From: Carnegiea gigantea
Taxonomy: Eukaryota > Streptophyta > Magnoliopsida > Caryophyllales > Cactaceae
DNA length: 64,000 nucleotides
Assembly (NCBI GenBank): GCA_029747015.1
Contig: JAKOGI010000185.1
Span: 335,501-399,500 of the forward strand
Direction of reading: 5' to 3'
The position numbers and the translations under genes are program-made. Below, piece by piece: positions 1-11,689 of this stretch (positions are counted from its first letter, which is position 1; every line of letters begins with the position of its first letter). The notes below the pieces were generated by a model. The model ran no database searches and was not told the origin of the DNA. It saw only the letters and a list, made by a program, of their open reading frames with translations.

Positions 1-930
1 CTGAAAAACAGTTTTGGTGAGCTAATACGTACTTTTAGTAGGCAGACATACTGAAATTAATGTATCTTATGTACCGAAATTTCACTTAGTAAAAATACTA
101 TATAGCTTATTAAATGTGTTATTGTACTAAAAAAATGTTATTGTTTATTCGAAACTCACTAAACTATATTCTACTTGTCTACATTTTTTTAGTGAGCTAT
201 GACATATATTTAGTGAGTTATGGCATATATTTAGTGAGTTGGACTATATTTAATTAATTCACTACATTTCTATTATACTCACAAAATATAATACAAACAC
301 CCTTATGTCACAGTAAAAAATGATTGAGATGTAACATAACTTAAAAACTTCATAATATTATTTGCTGGCTATCTATACTATTCTTTTTAGTGAGCTATGC
401 CATTTATTTAAGGAGCCATGATAGATATTTGATGAGCTATAAAATATAGTGTAAAGCAACAGATTTTTTATAGTGAGCTATTGTTTTCCCTATTAGGCAC
501 AAGATTAATTATAGTGATTACATTTGGTGAGTAGAGAACTGATTTATGATTGCTGAATACAAGCTCAATACAAGTGAGTTAAATGTATCTCTTTAGTGAG
601 CCAACGACTATATTTAGTGAGCATATAAGTCATATTGGCGAGCTGTTGTTCCTCATATGTACATAGCAACAATGAAAATATCATCTGGAAAAACAACCAT
701 AACATTTGTAGTGAATTACAATGCAACATCGATGAGCACGCAGGTCAATTCTAGTGAGCCAAACGTTTCTTTTAGTGAGCAAAAAATTACTCTGTAGCAC
801 AGAGCAACATTTTTTATAGTGAGCTAAATGTATACCGCTAGTGAGCCAACGACTATATTCAGTGAGCACATAACTGATAATGGTGAACTATTGTTTCTCG
901 TACGTCACAAACCAAAATTTATATGGAGTG
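1..930. repeat. Degenerate tandem array with TTTAGTGAGC-like core
   Basis: AT-rich DNA in which the short core TTTAGTGAGC or TAGTGAGCTA recurs with mismatches more than fifteen times, at irregular spacings of roughly 20-60 bp. A larger period of about 244 bp is also visible: GTGAGCCAACGACTATAT occurs near 598 and again near 842, each followed by related GTGAGCA and TGAGCT/TGAACT blocks. No believable reading frame is present. It is probably a decayed minisatellite or the subterminal part of a transposon. The left boundary lies outside the window. Confidence 0.6.
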
Positions 931-1079
931 AATGCAATCCAATTCGAAAAATTAAGGAGTATGAATTTTTTTAAAAAAAAAGGGTCTGGGCACAGCAGTT
1001 GGGGAACTTAAAACTGCTGTTGATGAGCACGGATGGACGATTGAGTTGTCTATCTAGTTGTACATAATAATTTACCCGG

Positions 1080-1660
1080 AATTTCATATGAAAGTACAAT
1101 GACACTAATCACCTTTTTTTTTTTAATATGTCATTTTACAAGTCCACCTCTTCACAGTCACCACGAATCTTTTGCTGCCTAACACCCCCAAAAAAAAACC
1201 AAAAAAAACATCTTTTAGGTGTTTATTTAGGAGACACCAGCACTAATTTATTTTTTATTTTGGTCAAACTCCAGCACAAATTTCTAACTGTTTCTAAACT
1301 TTATAAATTAAAGTAGTTGGTAAGGGTGGGATTGTGGGAATTTCACTCACACGTAGCGAATATCCATTCCAACCGATTCGAAAAAATGAGTGAAAATCTG
1401 AAATATATGGACTATTGATGAATAATGGATGGTGGTTTGATAAATTGAATTGGATTTGTGCGAATCGTGTGATACTTCATCCGATCCGCTACCCCATTCA
1501 TCACCCGCTTAGTTATCAACTTGTTCATTATGTAATGTTATAGCAACATGTTGGCAATTCGAAAACTCATAGTGATTAATATTTTGTAAGATTAAATAGG
1601 TATGATGGATCTAATTTAAATCTGTCGTTATGTTGATAGACTAATGCCTGAAATTTAAAG
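1080..1660 (+). repeat. Direct duplication, copy A
   Basis: This segment matches 3190-3700 in the same orientation. Shared blocks include the text around CCAGCACAAATTTCTAAC, ATCCGAYCCGCTACCCC, TATAGCAACATGTTGGCAAT and GATTAATATTTTGTAAGATT. Small indels separate the copies; copy A carries an extra stretch near 1330-1470. Homology stops exactly where the MITE at 1661 begins. Non-coding; short open frames inside are chance. Confidence 0.75.
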
Positions 1661-2574
1661 GAGGTGTTTAGTTGTTGACTTTTTCATTGGCTTTTTGATA
1701 CAAAAATGGCTTTTGGGGAGATTTTTTGTTATTTTGACATGGTCAAAAAAACCAACTTGATGTTTGGTTAATAGTTTTTTATAATAGTTGTTTCAGCCCA
1801 AGAAGTTAATTTTCAAAAAGCTAAGATCAGTAACTTTTTATAAATGGCTATTTGTATAAATGACAAAAATGTCCAACACTTTACTAAAATTACAAGACAT
1901 GCCATTAGTAAAATCAAAAACTACAATCCTAGTCATTTGAAATTACAAGACATGCCATGAGTAGCTAAGATGAGTAGCTTTTTGAATTGATTCAAGTTAG
2001 TGACATTTGATATTATGTTTATTTGAATATAATTTAATAAAGATCAAATCATTTTAAATTCATACAAATTTTAATTTGTAAAAAACAAATAAAAATATCT
2101 TGAAAAGATTACATTAGATAAAAAAATCATATAAATTTCAATGCACAACCCAAAAATAAAAATCCTTAAATGAATAATAAAATAAGATTATAAGATGTAG
2201 GTATCACATGAATACATATAAATTGAAAAGAAATAAGATAAATAATGAATACAAAATATATGTAGAATTAATATGAAAATAAGGTTCCACGCATTGAATT
2301 AATTTTTACATATGACATAAATTTAATTATTTTTGAAAAGAAAATAGAAGGATCAATAAATAAAAAATCATATTCAACTAAAAAATAATGTAGAGAAAGG
2401 GCATAAATGAAATTTTAACAAATAAGCTTTTCAAAAACAGCTAATTTTACCAAATTTTTTTTTTTAAAAAAAAAGCTGATTCAAACAGCTTGTGCAAACA
2501 ACCAATTCAAACAGCTAGCAGTAAAAAACGAATAGAAATAGCTAACAACTAACAGCAAATTGTCAAACAAGGCC
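1661..2574. mobile_element. hAT-like MITE, about 0.91 kb
   Basis: The left end begins GAGGTGTTTAGTTGTTGAC. The right end, read on the other strand, begins GGCCTTGTTTGAC and continues with GTTAGTTGTTAGC. These ends are imperfect inverted repeats with subterminal AGCTGTTTGAAT-type motifs, as in common plant hAT-derived MITEs. AAAG flanks both sides, but a full 8-bp target duplication is not clear. The interior is AT-rich and non-coding. The left end falls exactly where homology between the two copies of the local duplication stops. Confidence 0.55.
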
Positions 2575-3189
2575 AAAGTTTTTTTATATTGTCAAGAATT
2601 GGTTTTCTTAATTTTATAATTTATATACCAGAACAAGCAAAATAGATTAATTATATAATTGGGAGTCTCTGCTGCTAAATGCCACATATATTCTTTTTGC
2701 ATTTATCTATCATATCATAAGGCCGTTTTTAATATACATGTGTTTGTATGACTTCTGAGAGTATGTAATTTCAAAAGCACAATATAAGCTATTACGATGA
2801 CCCCTATGACATAACTTTTCGAATACGGATGCGTACATTTGATTTTCGTAAAAGAACCGCAATGACCTATATGCATGCGCTATATTTCTGGAGTTTCTAA
2901 GTAATGTCGCACTTTTCTCCTATGGCAGGTCATGGTGATTGCAAATTTGAGTGCCGATGATAATTAGGTTTGAACAATGGAGCCTAAGTCTCACCAATGC
3001 AAACATAAATTCCTTTTAATTTCTATGTATCGAGACTTCAGGCAAACACACTATGATACAAAAGATTGATTTCTTTTGTGGCCAATCAATGAGATCCTCT
3101 CATATGAATGTTGTTATCCCATAAATTCAATATTTGAATTTGTCAGAGTATACTTATTTTATTATATCATATAATGGTACGTATGAAAG
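2575..3189. other. Spacer, no gene seen
   Basis: AT-rich DNA between the MITE and the second copy of the local duplication. No reading frame, RNA gene or repeat boundary could be supported here. Confidence 0.5.
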
Positions 3190-3700
3190 TACGATTATTG
3201 TCATGTTAGTTAAGTAGAATATCAGATTTTTCATATGAAAATAGCACACGATGACAGTAATAGTCCTTTTTTAAAATTTATCATTTTATTACAAGTCCTC
3301 CTCTTCACCAGAAATGTTTTGCTCCCTAATTCTCACCCCCTTCCCCCCCACACACACACACAAAAAAAAAGAAAAAAAAAACCTTTTAGGTGTTTAGGCG
3401 GCACCAGGACTAATTTATTTTTTATTTTAGTCGAACTCCAGCACAAATTTCTAACAACAGTTTGTAAAACTTTATGAATTAAAGTCGTTGGTAGGGGTGG
3501 AAATTTCTAAAACTTCATCCGACCCGCTACCCCGATCCATCACTTGCTTAGTCATCCACTTGTTCCTTGTGTAATATTATAGCAACATGTTGGCAATTCG
3601 ATAATTCATAGTGATTAATATTTTGTAAGATTAAATAGATACGCTGGATCTAATTTAAATTTGTCGTTACTTTGATAGACTAATAGCTGAAATTTAAAGT
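3190..3700 (+). repeat. Direct duplication, copy B
   Basis: Second copy of the segment at 1080-1660, same orientation, interrupted by a short CA run near 3348-3362. It lacks the MITE that abuts copy A, and its sequence runs on into unrelated DNA after GAAATTTAAAG. Confidence 0.75.
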
Positions 3701-3872
3701 CTGGAGCATGTAATCCATATTCTGGGTAAATATGGAAGAATTTGAACCTTAAACATAGAGAAACTAAAATCTAAATGTAAATTTGAAATATGCAGAGATT
3801 AAGGTGAAGAGTAACAGGTCTTCAGTAGCTAAGTAGATTGTTATAAACATTTGCGGAACAGAAGACTTCTCA

Positions 3873-4118
3873 GTAGAGTTGGAAAAATCTGATCCGACAC
3901 GAGAATACGACACGAACCCAACCCAAAGTTACTGAGAGAAACATGAACCCAACTCAAACTGAATCGATTTTGACCCGAAGTTGACACAATTTAACCATTT
4001 AGTGCAAAAACTTGTTATTTTTCAGTTTTGAGCAAATCTAACCTATTTTCAAGGCCGACACGAAATTAACCCGTTTATAAAATGAGTCAACCCGACCCAA
4101 CCCATTTCCCAACTCTAC
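3873..4118. mobile_element. Short inverted-repeat element (MITE-like)
   Basis: GTAGAGTTGGAAAAAT at the left end is mirrored by ATTTCCCAACTCTAC at the right end. TTCTCA lies just outside both ends and may be a target duplication. The interior is rich in GACCC and AACCC. About 246 bp, non-coding, unclassified. Confidence 0.5.
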
Positions 4119-5056
4119 AGTTCTCAGGCTCTCAGCGTACCCTCCGATTGAATAGGAAACGCTGATCAAGATGTCATTGGTTTTTACTCATTTGTAAGTC
4201 AAATTCTATCTACTACGCAGTTTACAATCAAAACCCATAGGCACATTCCTATGCTGAACCTGGTTTGACGTCACATGCACTTCAATTAACAAAACTTACA
4301 TTACAAGAGAAATACACAGAAGAAAGAAGAAACATCGCCTTGTATCCTCGCCCAGTTGCATCTTCTGGAGCCATGAAAGATTTCCACAATGGCTAAACAA
4401 ATTAATTAGTATCTCACCACGTCAGAGATGCCACTTTCCCGAAATCACAGCGTATATAAACCTCCAAGATCCCACCCACAGGTTGAACAATGTAGCGTGG
4501 AAATCCATGACCTCGGGATAACATCCAGGGGAGAGTAAGTGCCACAATCAGACGTAAAAGATGATAGCTTACTATGATGTGACAGCAGCAACCCAGGTAG
4601 CATAGATTCCGTCATCTTTCACTCTGCAAGTGACCAAAAACTTAGCTATGAACATTTGGAAGTCTCTGTTATTATAACTTTTTAATTTTGCATACTACGA
4701 TGACAAAAACACCCAATGTGAATTCTGCCCTAACAAGGTATGGGAAGATCTGAATGTCCACAGCAACTGAAAGGCACACAATAGGCTGCTTTCCTAATTG
4801 TAAATTGTACACTCAGAGTCCAAGCTTCACTTTTTTCTTTTTTAATCATAGGAAAAGGAATCATTCAATCATATCAAGTAGAAACACACTAATCATCCAG
4901 AGAAATGAGAAACTATATATCCGACATATGTCCTACTTGAATTTTGTTACAAGTAGTTTTCTTTTCCTAATTTCTACATTTTCTCTTGATCATGTTATCT
5001 TCACTGCTGCTGAGTTCAAAAACATATGGCAACCCATGTCCCCCCATCTCTCTCTC

Positions 5057-5098
<42 letters not shown>

Positions 5099-6403
5099 CT
5101 CTTTCCACACAACACGCACACACAAACATAAAGACAGCTTTCCTGCAGCTTCCAGAACAGATGAGCTGCAAGTTACTCGCACAACATGGTTTCCCCCCCC
5201 CCCCAATATATTTTCCTTTACTTTTTCCTTTCTTTGGCCACCGCAGAGGGTTTTTTTTTTTGGGGGGGGGGTGTTTAGATAGGATGGGTAGATCAGCACT
5301 CATAATAGTTAACCAAAGATAGTCCACCTAAGAGATTGAGAGATGCAGCTAGAAAAGTGAGACAGGGTAGGAAGGAAATAATAGGATGGACTGTTGGAAA
5401 TTTAAATATAACAGGGTGGGTTGGAAATAACAGGATGAGGTTTCACAAGAGTTATACAGAATATCATCTATAACAAGCTCTAGAGGCTCGTTACTCAAAT
5501 CAAATTTATCCATCAATCTGCACAATAGAAATGAAGTTGATCATATTTCATAGGGAGTGAGGGGAGACGGACCACCAGATTGAGGACAGGCAGGAGAGAC
5601 TTCAAAGAGGAAAAATAGATAATTTATGCTTTTGTGTGTGCACAAGCCAACATCAAAACTGCCTAGTCCACCTACTCAGCAGTTCTACCTCTACCATCTT
5701 CTAACCCATAATCAACTCTTACTCCAATAGTTCCACAGCTCCCTTCTGCTACTTTGTCTCTCAATATATTCTTCATCTTACCAATGCTCAGAGCAAAGGA
5801 GCTTTATCAAATGTATTTGTGTGTCCGTGTTTTGCATTTGTGTCTGTGTCCATGTATATTTATGTTCTTCCTTCCGACAAAAAAAGACATGTATCTCATC
5901 CTCTAAATCAGTTCCACAGAATCTGGAATAAGGCTCCTATTTTGACCCTACATGGAAGAGAACAATGCTAGAGGAAATGCAGTGCCTTCCCAACACTTGG
6001 AAGCATACTAGTTTTTCCCCAAGAAAGGACAAACAATCATATTTTTACCCTCAGAAAAAATCAGAGAAAAATAAGCTTGGTGACAAGGGCAATAGTTCAG
6101 TTACATGGAGCAAGAAACATTTGCTCTAGTCACAAAGATGAAACCATTTAAAAATTTCTTATATTGTTTTAATCAAGGCAAGTTCCGTAAGGAAATATCA
6201 CCACAGTGAAACAGTTTTGCCCCGGTAAAAATTGATAATAATAGCGTCCAGTAATATTTTCAGAAAATTCATGAACAGGTTCAACACTGAAGATAGCCCT
6301 TGAAGAAACCAAGAATACAAGTTTTGTAACATCTATGTCCAAAACTGGCAAGGCATGCATTGAATCACTGTGAAAGCAATCAAAATGGAAATGGAAGAGT
6401 TCC
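4119..6403. other. VPS36 3' flank and spacer with simple repeats
   Basis: No complete gene was recognised. The part nearest 6403 is expected to hold the VPS36 3' UTR. A (CA)n tract runs from 5062 to 5097, a poly-C tract lies near 5193-5204 and adjacent T and G runs at 5251-5272; these generate spurious open frames on both strands. A 16-codon minus-strand frame at 4577-4626, preceded by a good 3' splice site, is treated as a finding. Confidence 0.5.
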
Positions 6404-9400
6404 TTACAGGTAAATATCATCTAAGGTGATTTCTGGGAACAAATTTACGAAAAATCTGAAGCCATCAGGACTAATGTCCCTGCAAAGCAGACCTGCAAAT
6501 AGTATTGAACAATTTTAGACCGGAATATATCAGAAGCTCAGATAGTAAATAATATAAAGGCATACCTCTGCTCTCAGCAGCCAGAAGATGCTCTTTAGCC
6601 ATGGCTGGTGCAATTCCTAGTGTCATGGCAGCATCACTGGGACTTATCCCATTCCGGAGGGCCTCAGGCTTCAGTACAAGAGATTTGATCCTACCAAAAA
6701 CCTAAAGTAGAAACTTTTGAGTTCCCAATGACTAAAATATTTGCCACAATAAATTCATTAAACAGTGGAACCAAAAAAAAAGCTAAAATCGACATTACTT
6801 CAGACAAAACATTGTTGAATTCAGCTGGGCATTTTTATTTTTTTTTTGATGGGGAAAAATATGTATTACGTAGAAGATAGAAGGGAATGATGCCAAACAG
6901 CTGGGAAATATTAATCAATCCATTAAAAAACATAAAGGAATTGTCTATCAATCAACATCGTCTTATCCCAGAACTATGACAAATATTTTTTGATCAGGAG
7001 AACTATTTTTGATCAGGTTGATCAGGAGGACTATGATAAATATTAATGAAATATTGACACTTTAAATGCAAGAAAGTACCTCCTCATCACGGTGAGACTT
7101 GCTTTGAACAACCATGACGCCGCTATCAAACTTCCTCATCATCACAGGACTATTAACAGCAGAAAGTTATCCGATCTTAAAATCTCCTATGAGCCAATTA
7201 CCGACAAATTTAGATGGCAACATGATATCACACTTACACATCGAGCTTTTCCCATAGAGTGCATGCTTGCAACAAATCATCAGGTGAAATCAATTCTGCA
7301 AAGTACACGTCAAATATTTCATCACACAAATGCTCAAGGAAATATATACTCAAGGTGTCAAGTCACCAAACTACCAGAGACAGAAGCTTCGGGCAATGGA
7401 AAGAGACTAGGAGTAGCTAGGAGAATAACCTGTCCCGCGAGCACGATTGAACAGGCAATAAATATCAATAAGATTAATCATTCCTCCAGCTCTCTCCAGT
7501 GGAATTTTGACAAAATCTGCTAACTACAATAAAACAAGCATCAGAATAGAAAACTGTGCTCATATAAAAGGACAACAAAATTATGCTTCCAACAATATGT
7601 AAAAAAAAAAAAAAGTATGCATAAAAATCAGCGACTGAGCAGTATGACTGAATTTTGTAATGTGTAGACACGCCGCCATGCATCCCCTAATAACACTTGT
7701 CCACAATGAAACTCAGGCACAATACTCCTAACTTCCACCTGGTGAATTCACATGTCAGTGGAACATATATCCACAAATGGAAACCATTTTCTGCAATATC
7801 CAATCAGACTCCATGTAATGAATATCTAAAATTGCATGCCGACCTCTGTGAAACAGTGTTCTTTGATTCATACGGAAAAATACCCAAATCTATTTCTAGC
7901 TTCAAGATGCGCAAGAAAAGATGTTAATATATAAACGCTACTCAAACTGAATGAAGGCATGTAACAGACAAAGGAGGACTGCAGTAACAGTTTCTCCGCA
8001 ATAAAGCATCACATAATAACTTTTCATTTAGTAATCTAAAATAAAATTAAAGATGAGAACCTGGCGAGACAATTGTTGATGATACAAGGCACCAGCAGAT
8101 TCTTTTGTGACTGGTGATATAATACCAACACTAAGTAGCCAATCTTGCATCTCTTCTTTGGAACCCATTTCCTCATCACCTCCTGTACTTGTGTGACTAT
8201 TTGGCCCAGCCAAGAGTTTTTGTCTCATCTTCTCTGCTAACATCACCATCTCCTTGGCTTTACTCTACAAAACCAAGAAATAAAGAGTCAAAAAAACATC
8301 TCCCAGACTGCAAAGAGAAGCTCACACATGCGCGCGCGCACGCACGCACGCGCACAGATGAATTTGGGAGATCCTCATGCAAACAAAATCGTCCCCCTAC
8401 TAGGCAGGCACCAATACCACCACTGAATCCACATGGCAAAGACAAAACATATACCAGACAACAGACATTTTCGGAATTACAAATCAATTACCCTCACTGG
8501 ATGAGTTAGATAAGATATGCATGGAACACCATGCCATATGGCATTCGGAAACATAAAAGCAAGTCAATGCAGTTAAAAAGCTTGACAAAATGTAAATGAT
8601 TAAAAAAGGAACACCCTGGAAACACCGCAAAACTCTTTGAAGGATGGCGAGTTTCTAATAACAAATGATAGGTGCGACTACCATAACCTAATCTAAGCAA
8701 ATGACGCCCTCGAAAATACATTCCCAAAGCCAAACTCCTTCGTCATCAAACTTGCTACAAAATTCTCTAAGGAAGCTATTTTGATGAAAAAAAATGAAGA
8801 ACTTTGAAAGCATTCAGCTCAACAAACCACCATAACACATGAAATTGACAGCAAATATCTAGCATTGAAACATATCTAGATGTCAGAATGACCCAACTTT
8901 TAGAGATTTTGCATGTTTTTATCCTACATTTCCCATTGTCCATTCCCATGTCAAAATACAACCCAGGACAAACAGTCGTATAAACACTAACATCATCTTT
9001 GTTAAACAAAAATACCACATTTGCAACCAGAAGAGATTAAAAATTAAAATACCATAAGGGCATTCAAATCTTGAAAAGCGTCTTGCAAACTCTTATCAGT
9101 GCTCTCCCACATCTCCTGCTCCTTCCTCAGTATCCCCGCCACACCTACGACCGGAACCCTAATCGCCACACTACTCGCCGCTTCGGACCCACTCGTGCCC
9201 GGATCCGAATTCTCCCAGGCGTGCGCCCTCCACGCCTCCCAAAGCTTCGTATAAAACAGCTCATGATTATCCGATTTCCCTCTCATCACCAGAGTCACCA
9301 CAACCGACCTCGCCCCATGTCTCGGTTTATCCGGGTCAACACGACCCGAATCGGAGAGGGAGAGCTCGAATCGGATCCTAGGGCTGGCGAACATCGCCTT

Positions 9401-9664
9401 GAGGGACTTCTTGGGAGTGAAGATGTGGGTGACGAGAGAGAGAGGGACGAAAACGGCGTCGTTGGCGGTGGCGGAGGAGATCCAGATAAGGCGGTGGGTG
9501 GTCAGAGTGAGGATGCCCGCTTTGTAGGTGGTGAGAGAAGGGTGGGTTTCGATGTCGGGCTCGATGTCGACGGCGGAGAGAAGGAAGCATTCCACCTCGC
9601 CGGGGCGGAGGACCGGCCGACCGCTTAAAGTTAGCTCCCCCGGCGGCAGCCATTGTCCGGCCAT
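6404..9664 (-). CDS. VPS36: Vacuolar protein sorting-associated protein 36 (ESCRT-II subunit)
   Basis: Seven exons on the minus strand: 9053-9664, 8061-8264, 7430-7523, 7238-7295, 7080-7149, 6566-6701 and 6404-6492. All introns are GT-AG, and the exons sum to 1263 nt (420 aa), close to the usual plant length of about 440. Residues 1 to about 160 look like a GLUE domain (start [17 protein letters not shown], then [10 protein letters not shown] and [13 protein letters not shown]). A helical stretch follows ([18 protein letters not shown]), then the winged-helix core ([52 protein letters not shown]), ending EITLDDIYL. In this family VPS36 joins VPS22 and VPS25 and binds ubiquitin or lipids through GLUE, sorting ubiquitinated cargo at endosomes. 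The first ATG is supported by the conserved MAGQW start. The gene is intact. Confidence 0.95.
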
Positions 9665-9999
9665 TATAGTCGCCGGAGATAGAGAGATTAAGAGGAACTG
9701 TGATCGGGTCGTGTGAAAATTTCGATGTTGAGTTGGGGGATAGGATGGGGAATATCCGAATTGTGAAGGACAACGATGGCTTTGATCTTTCTTTCATTTG
9801 GTTTTTAACAAGATACACTGACTATTGGGCATTGACAGTAATTTTGTCAATGAAAAAAAAAAAAAAAATTAATGGTACGTGAAATAACGATTAGATAGCC
9901 CTTCTTTCAATGATTCTACCTATGTTGTAATCGATGAGCATAGAAATAAATAAGGTACAAGAAACAGAGAACCAAAAAATAGCGAAAGAAATAGAAAGT
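9665..9999. other. VPS36 5' flank
   Basis: Expected 5' UTR and promoter of VPS36 on the minus strand, with a poly-A run near 9851-9868. No TATA box or other site is called with confidence. Confidence 0.4.
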
Positions 10000-10461
10000 A
10001 ACCTGGTCAACTAATCTACTGCTTGATTTTCTTTTTTGAAAATATGCTGGACAAATACTTGCATGCAAAAGTTGAAGTAGATTTTTGTGTTATCAAGTAG
10101 AGTTTGAATCTCCCGAGAAGTTTGGATTTCTGCTATTAAAGATTTAATAAGCACCTGATTGTCGCCTTCAAGAATAATTTAATGATATTCTGCTTGAAGT
10201 GCTACACGTACACCATTATGATTTATGCATAGTTGTTGCTTCTGAGACTAAAATTGAGGCAACTCCAAGGTTAGCAGTCCCGGCTTGAAGAAGTCTTCTA
10301 TCCCAACATCTAATAACGAAACCTCCTGCCGTTAAAAAAGAAGATTTAGAACCATCAAAGTTGTTTTTGATGAATCCTCCCAGTGGTTTGGTCCAGCTGA
10401 TGAGAGATGAGTGATTGAGAATAGGATGAGAATGTTGGTGAAATGAAGATGATGCATCCAA
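10000..10461 (-). pseudogene. LINE-type RNase H (RVT_3) relic
   Basis: Minus-strand translation gives the RNase H start of plant LINEs (SWTKPLGGFIKNNFDGS, then GGFVIR) and, further on, IILEGDNQVLIKSL and a distal EIQTLLDNTKIYF-like helix. An in-frame stop follows AEYH, so the frame is broken. It is probably the distal part of the same decayed LINE whose RT lies at 11690-13230. Confidence 0.75.
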
Positions 10462-10479
10462 ATCAAATCTTTTCCTAGG

Positions 10480-11650
10480 CCTCCGTTTAGCTCTTTTTTT
10501 TCCCCCTCAAATAATTGCTCCTATAGAATGGTAAATTTCATTATTGAATACCACATGTCACGAATAAGAGTCTCACACAGGATAAGTGACGAGGAGGGTC
10601 ATGGGCTTATAAGTGGTGTTCAGACCGGCCTTTTGGGGAGAAAATAATGACCTCGTGATAAGTAGTATCAGAGACAACCCATGCCCGACTCTGATGTCTT
10701 GCTAAGCTCTCTAACGGAATAGGGTAGGCAAGGGGGCCTATATATGATGAGGGCCTTGCATGATTGGATGGAAGAAAATATCATAGATAAAAGTCCCACA
10801 TCAGATAAGTGATAAGGAGGACCCTAAGTTTATAAGTGATGGCGCTGCACAACCTATCATATTGCCCTTTTGGAGATAGAGTAATAGACCCCATGACAAG
10901 TGATGGGGAGGGTCATGATTTTATAAGCGCTGATAAGTGAATAGAAATGTCAGCGATTTCTCTAGAATATGTTCTAGAGCGTTCCACACAATTCCATATA
11001 TGTGTAAAATCTTAGATAATATAGAACATTATAGATGTACGATCTTAGTCGTAGAATCGTATAGATCTCTATTGTCCATTGACGAGTTGAATGTGTATAT
11101 ACACCCCAAATGAGAGCTCATTTGTACACAAAATATTCCAAGTGCAATACAGAGCATTCTCCCAATCTCTCTCTCTCTCTCTCTCTCTCTCCCTCTCTCT
11201 CTAAGTTATCTTAAGTGTGTGTGCACTTACTTAGCTTCTCAAATTCAAGTTAAGCAACCATTAAGACTTACTAGCAAACTAGAAAGGGCTCCGAGTGAGT
11301 TTACTAGCGTCGCACGAGCTCGAATTTGAATGAAATTATCAACCTATGACGCGCAGCATTATGACTCTTCCAAATACTTGATAGAAGAGAAACAATGCGG
11401 TTAACCTGATTGAGGCTTGTTTGAGTTCCATCCAAATTCAAAATATCAAAGATTGATATAATTCCAATTTGAGAGATATTCAAGTCAATCCACTTATGCT
11501 GATATACGAAGTCCCAAGTGCCTTAAGTTTTAAAACATTGATTAAAGAGATGGTTTATAGATTCTAATTATAATGATAGAGAAGGTGAATTGGGTCTAAA
11601 TTCACCCCCCTCTTAAGCAAGTTAACGCGGGTAATTAAGCATTGTGACAT
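10480..11650. mobile_element. LTR-retrotransposon-like non-coding relic
   Basis: The segment lies between the two halves of the LINE relic. It has two related blocks, AGTCTCACACAGGATAAGTG near 10570 and AGTCCCACATCAGATAAGTG near 10792, of a type common in copia-like LTRs. A (CT)n tract runs 11166-11202, and the block AAATTCACCCCCCTCTT near 11600 resembles leader sequence of copia elements. No paired LTRs or target duplication could be defined, so the boundaries are approximate. Confidence 0.35.
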
Positions 11651-11689
11651 ATTTGCCAAAGAAAATTTTTTAGCTTTGGCGTGATATCA

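Noticed and set aside
1..930. CRISPR-like array
   Set aside because: The repeats are short, degenerate and irregularly spaced, and the genome is plant nuclear DNA.
4754..5327. Several overlapping open frames on both strands with His/Thr or Cys/Val repeats
   Set aside because: They are translations of the (CA)n tract and neighbouring homopolymer runs, with no conserved protein content.
9071..9628. 185-codon plus-strand open frame
   Set aside because: Antisense shadow of VPS36 exon 1; the minus strand has the conserved GLUE domain and correct splice sites.
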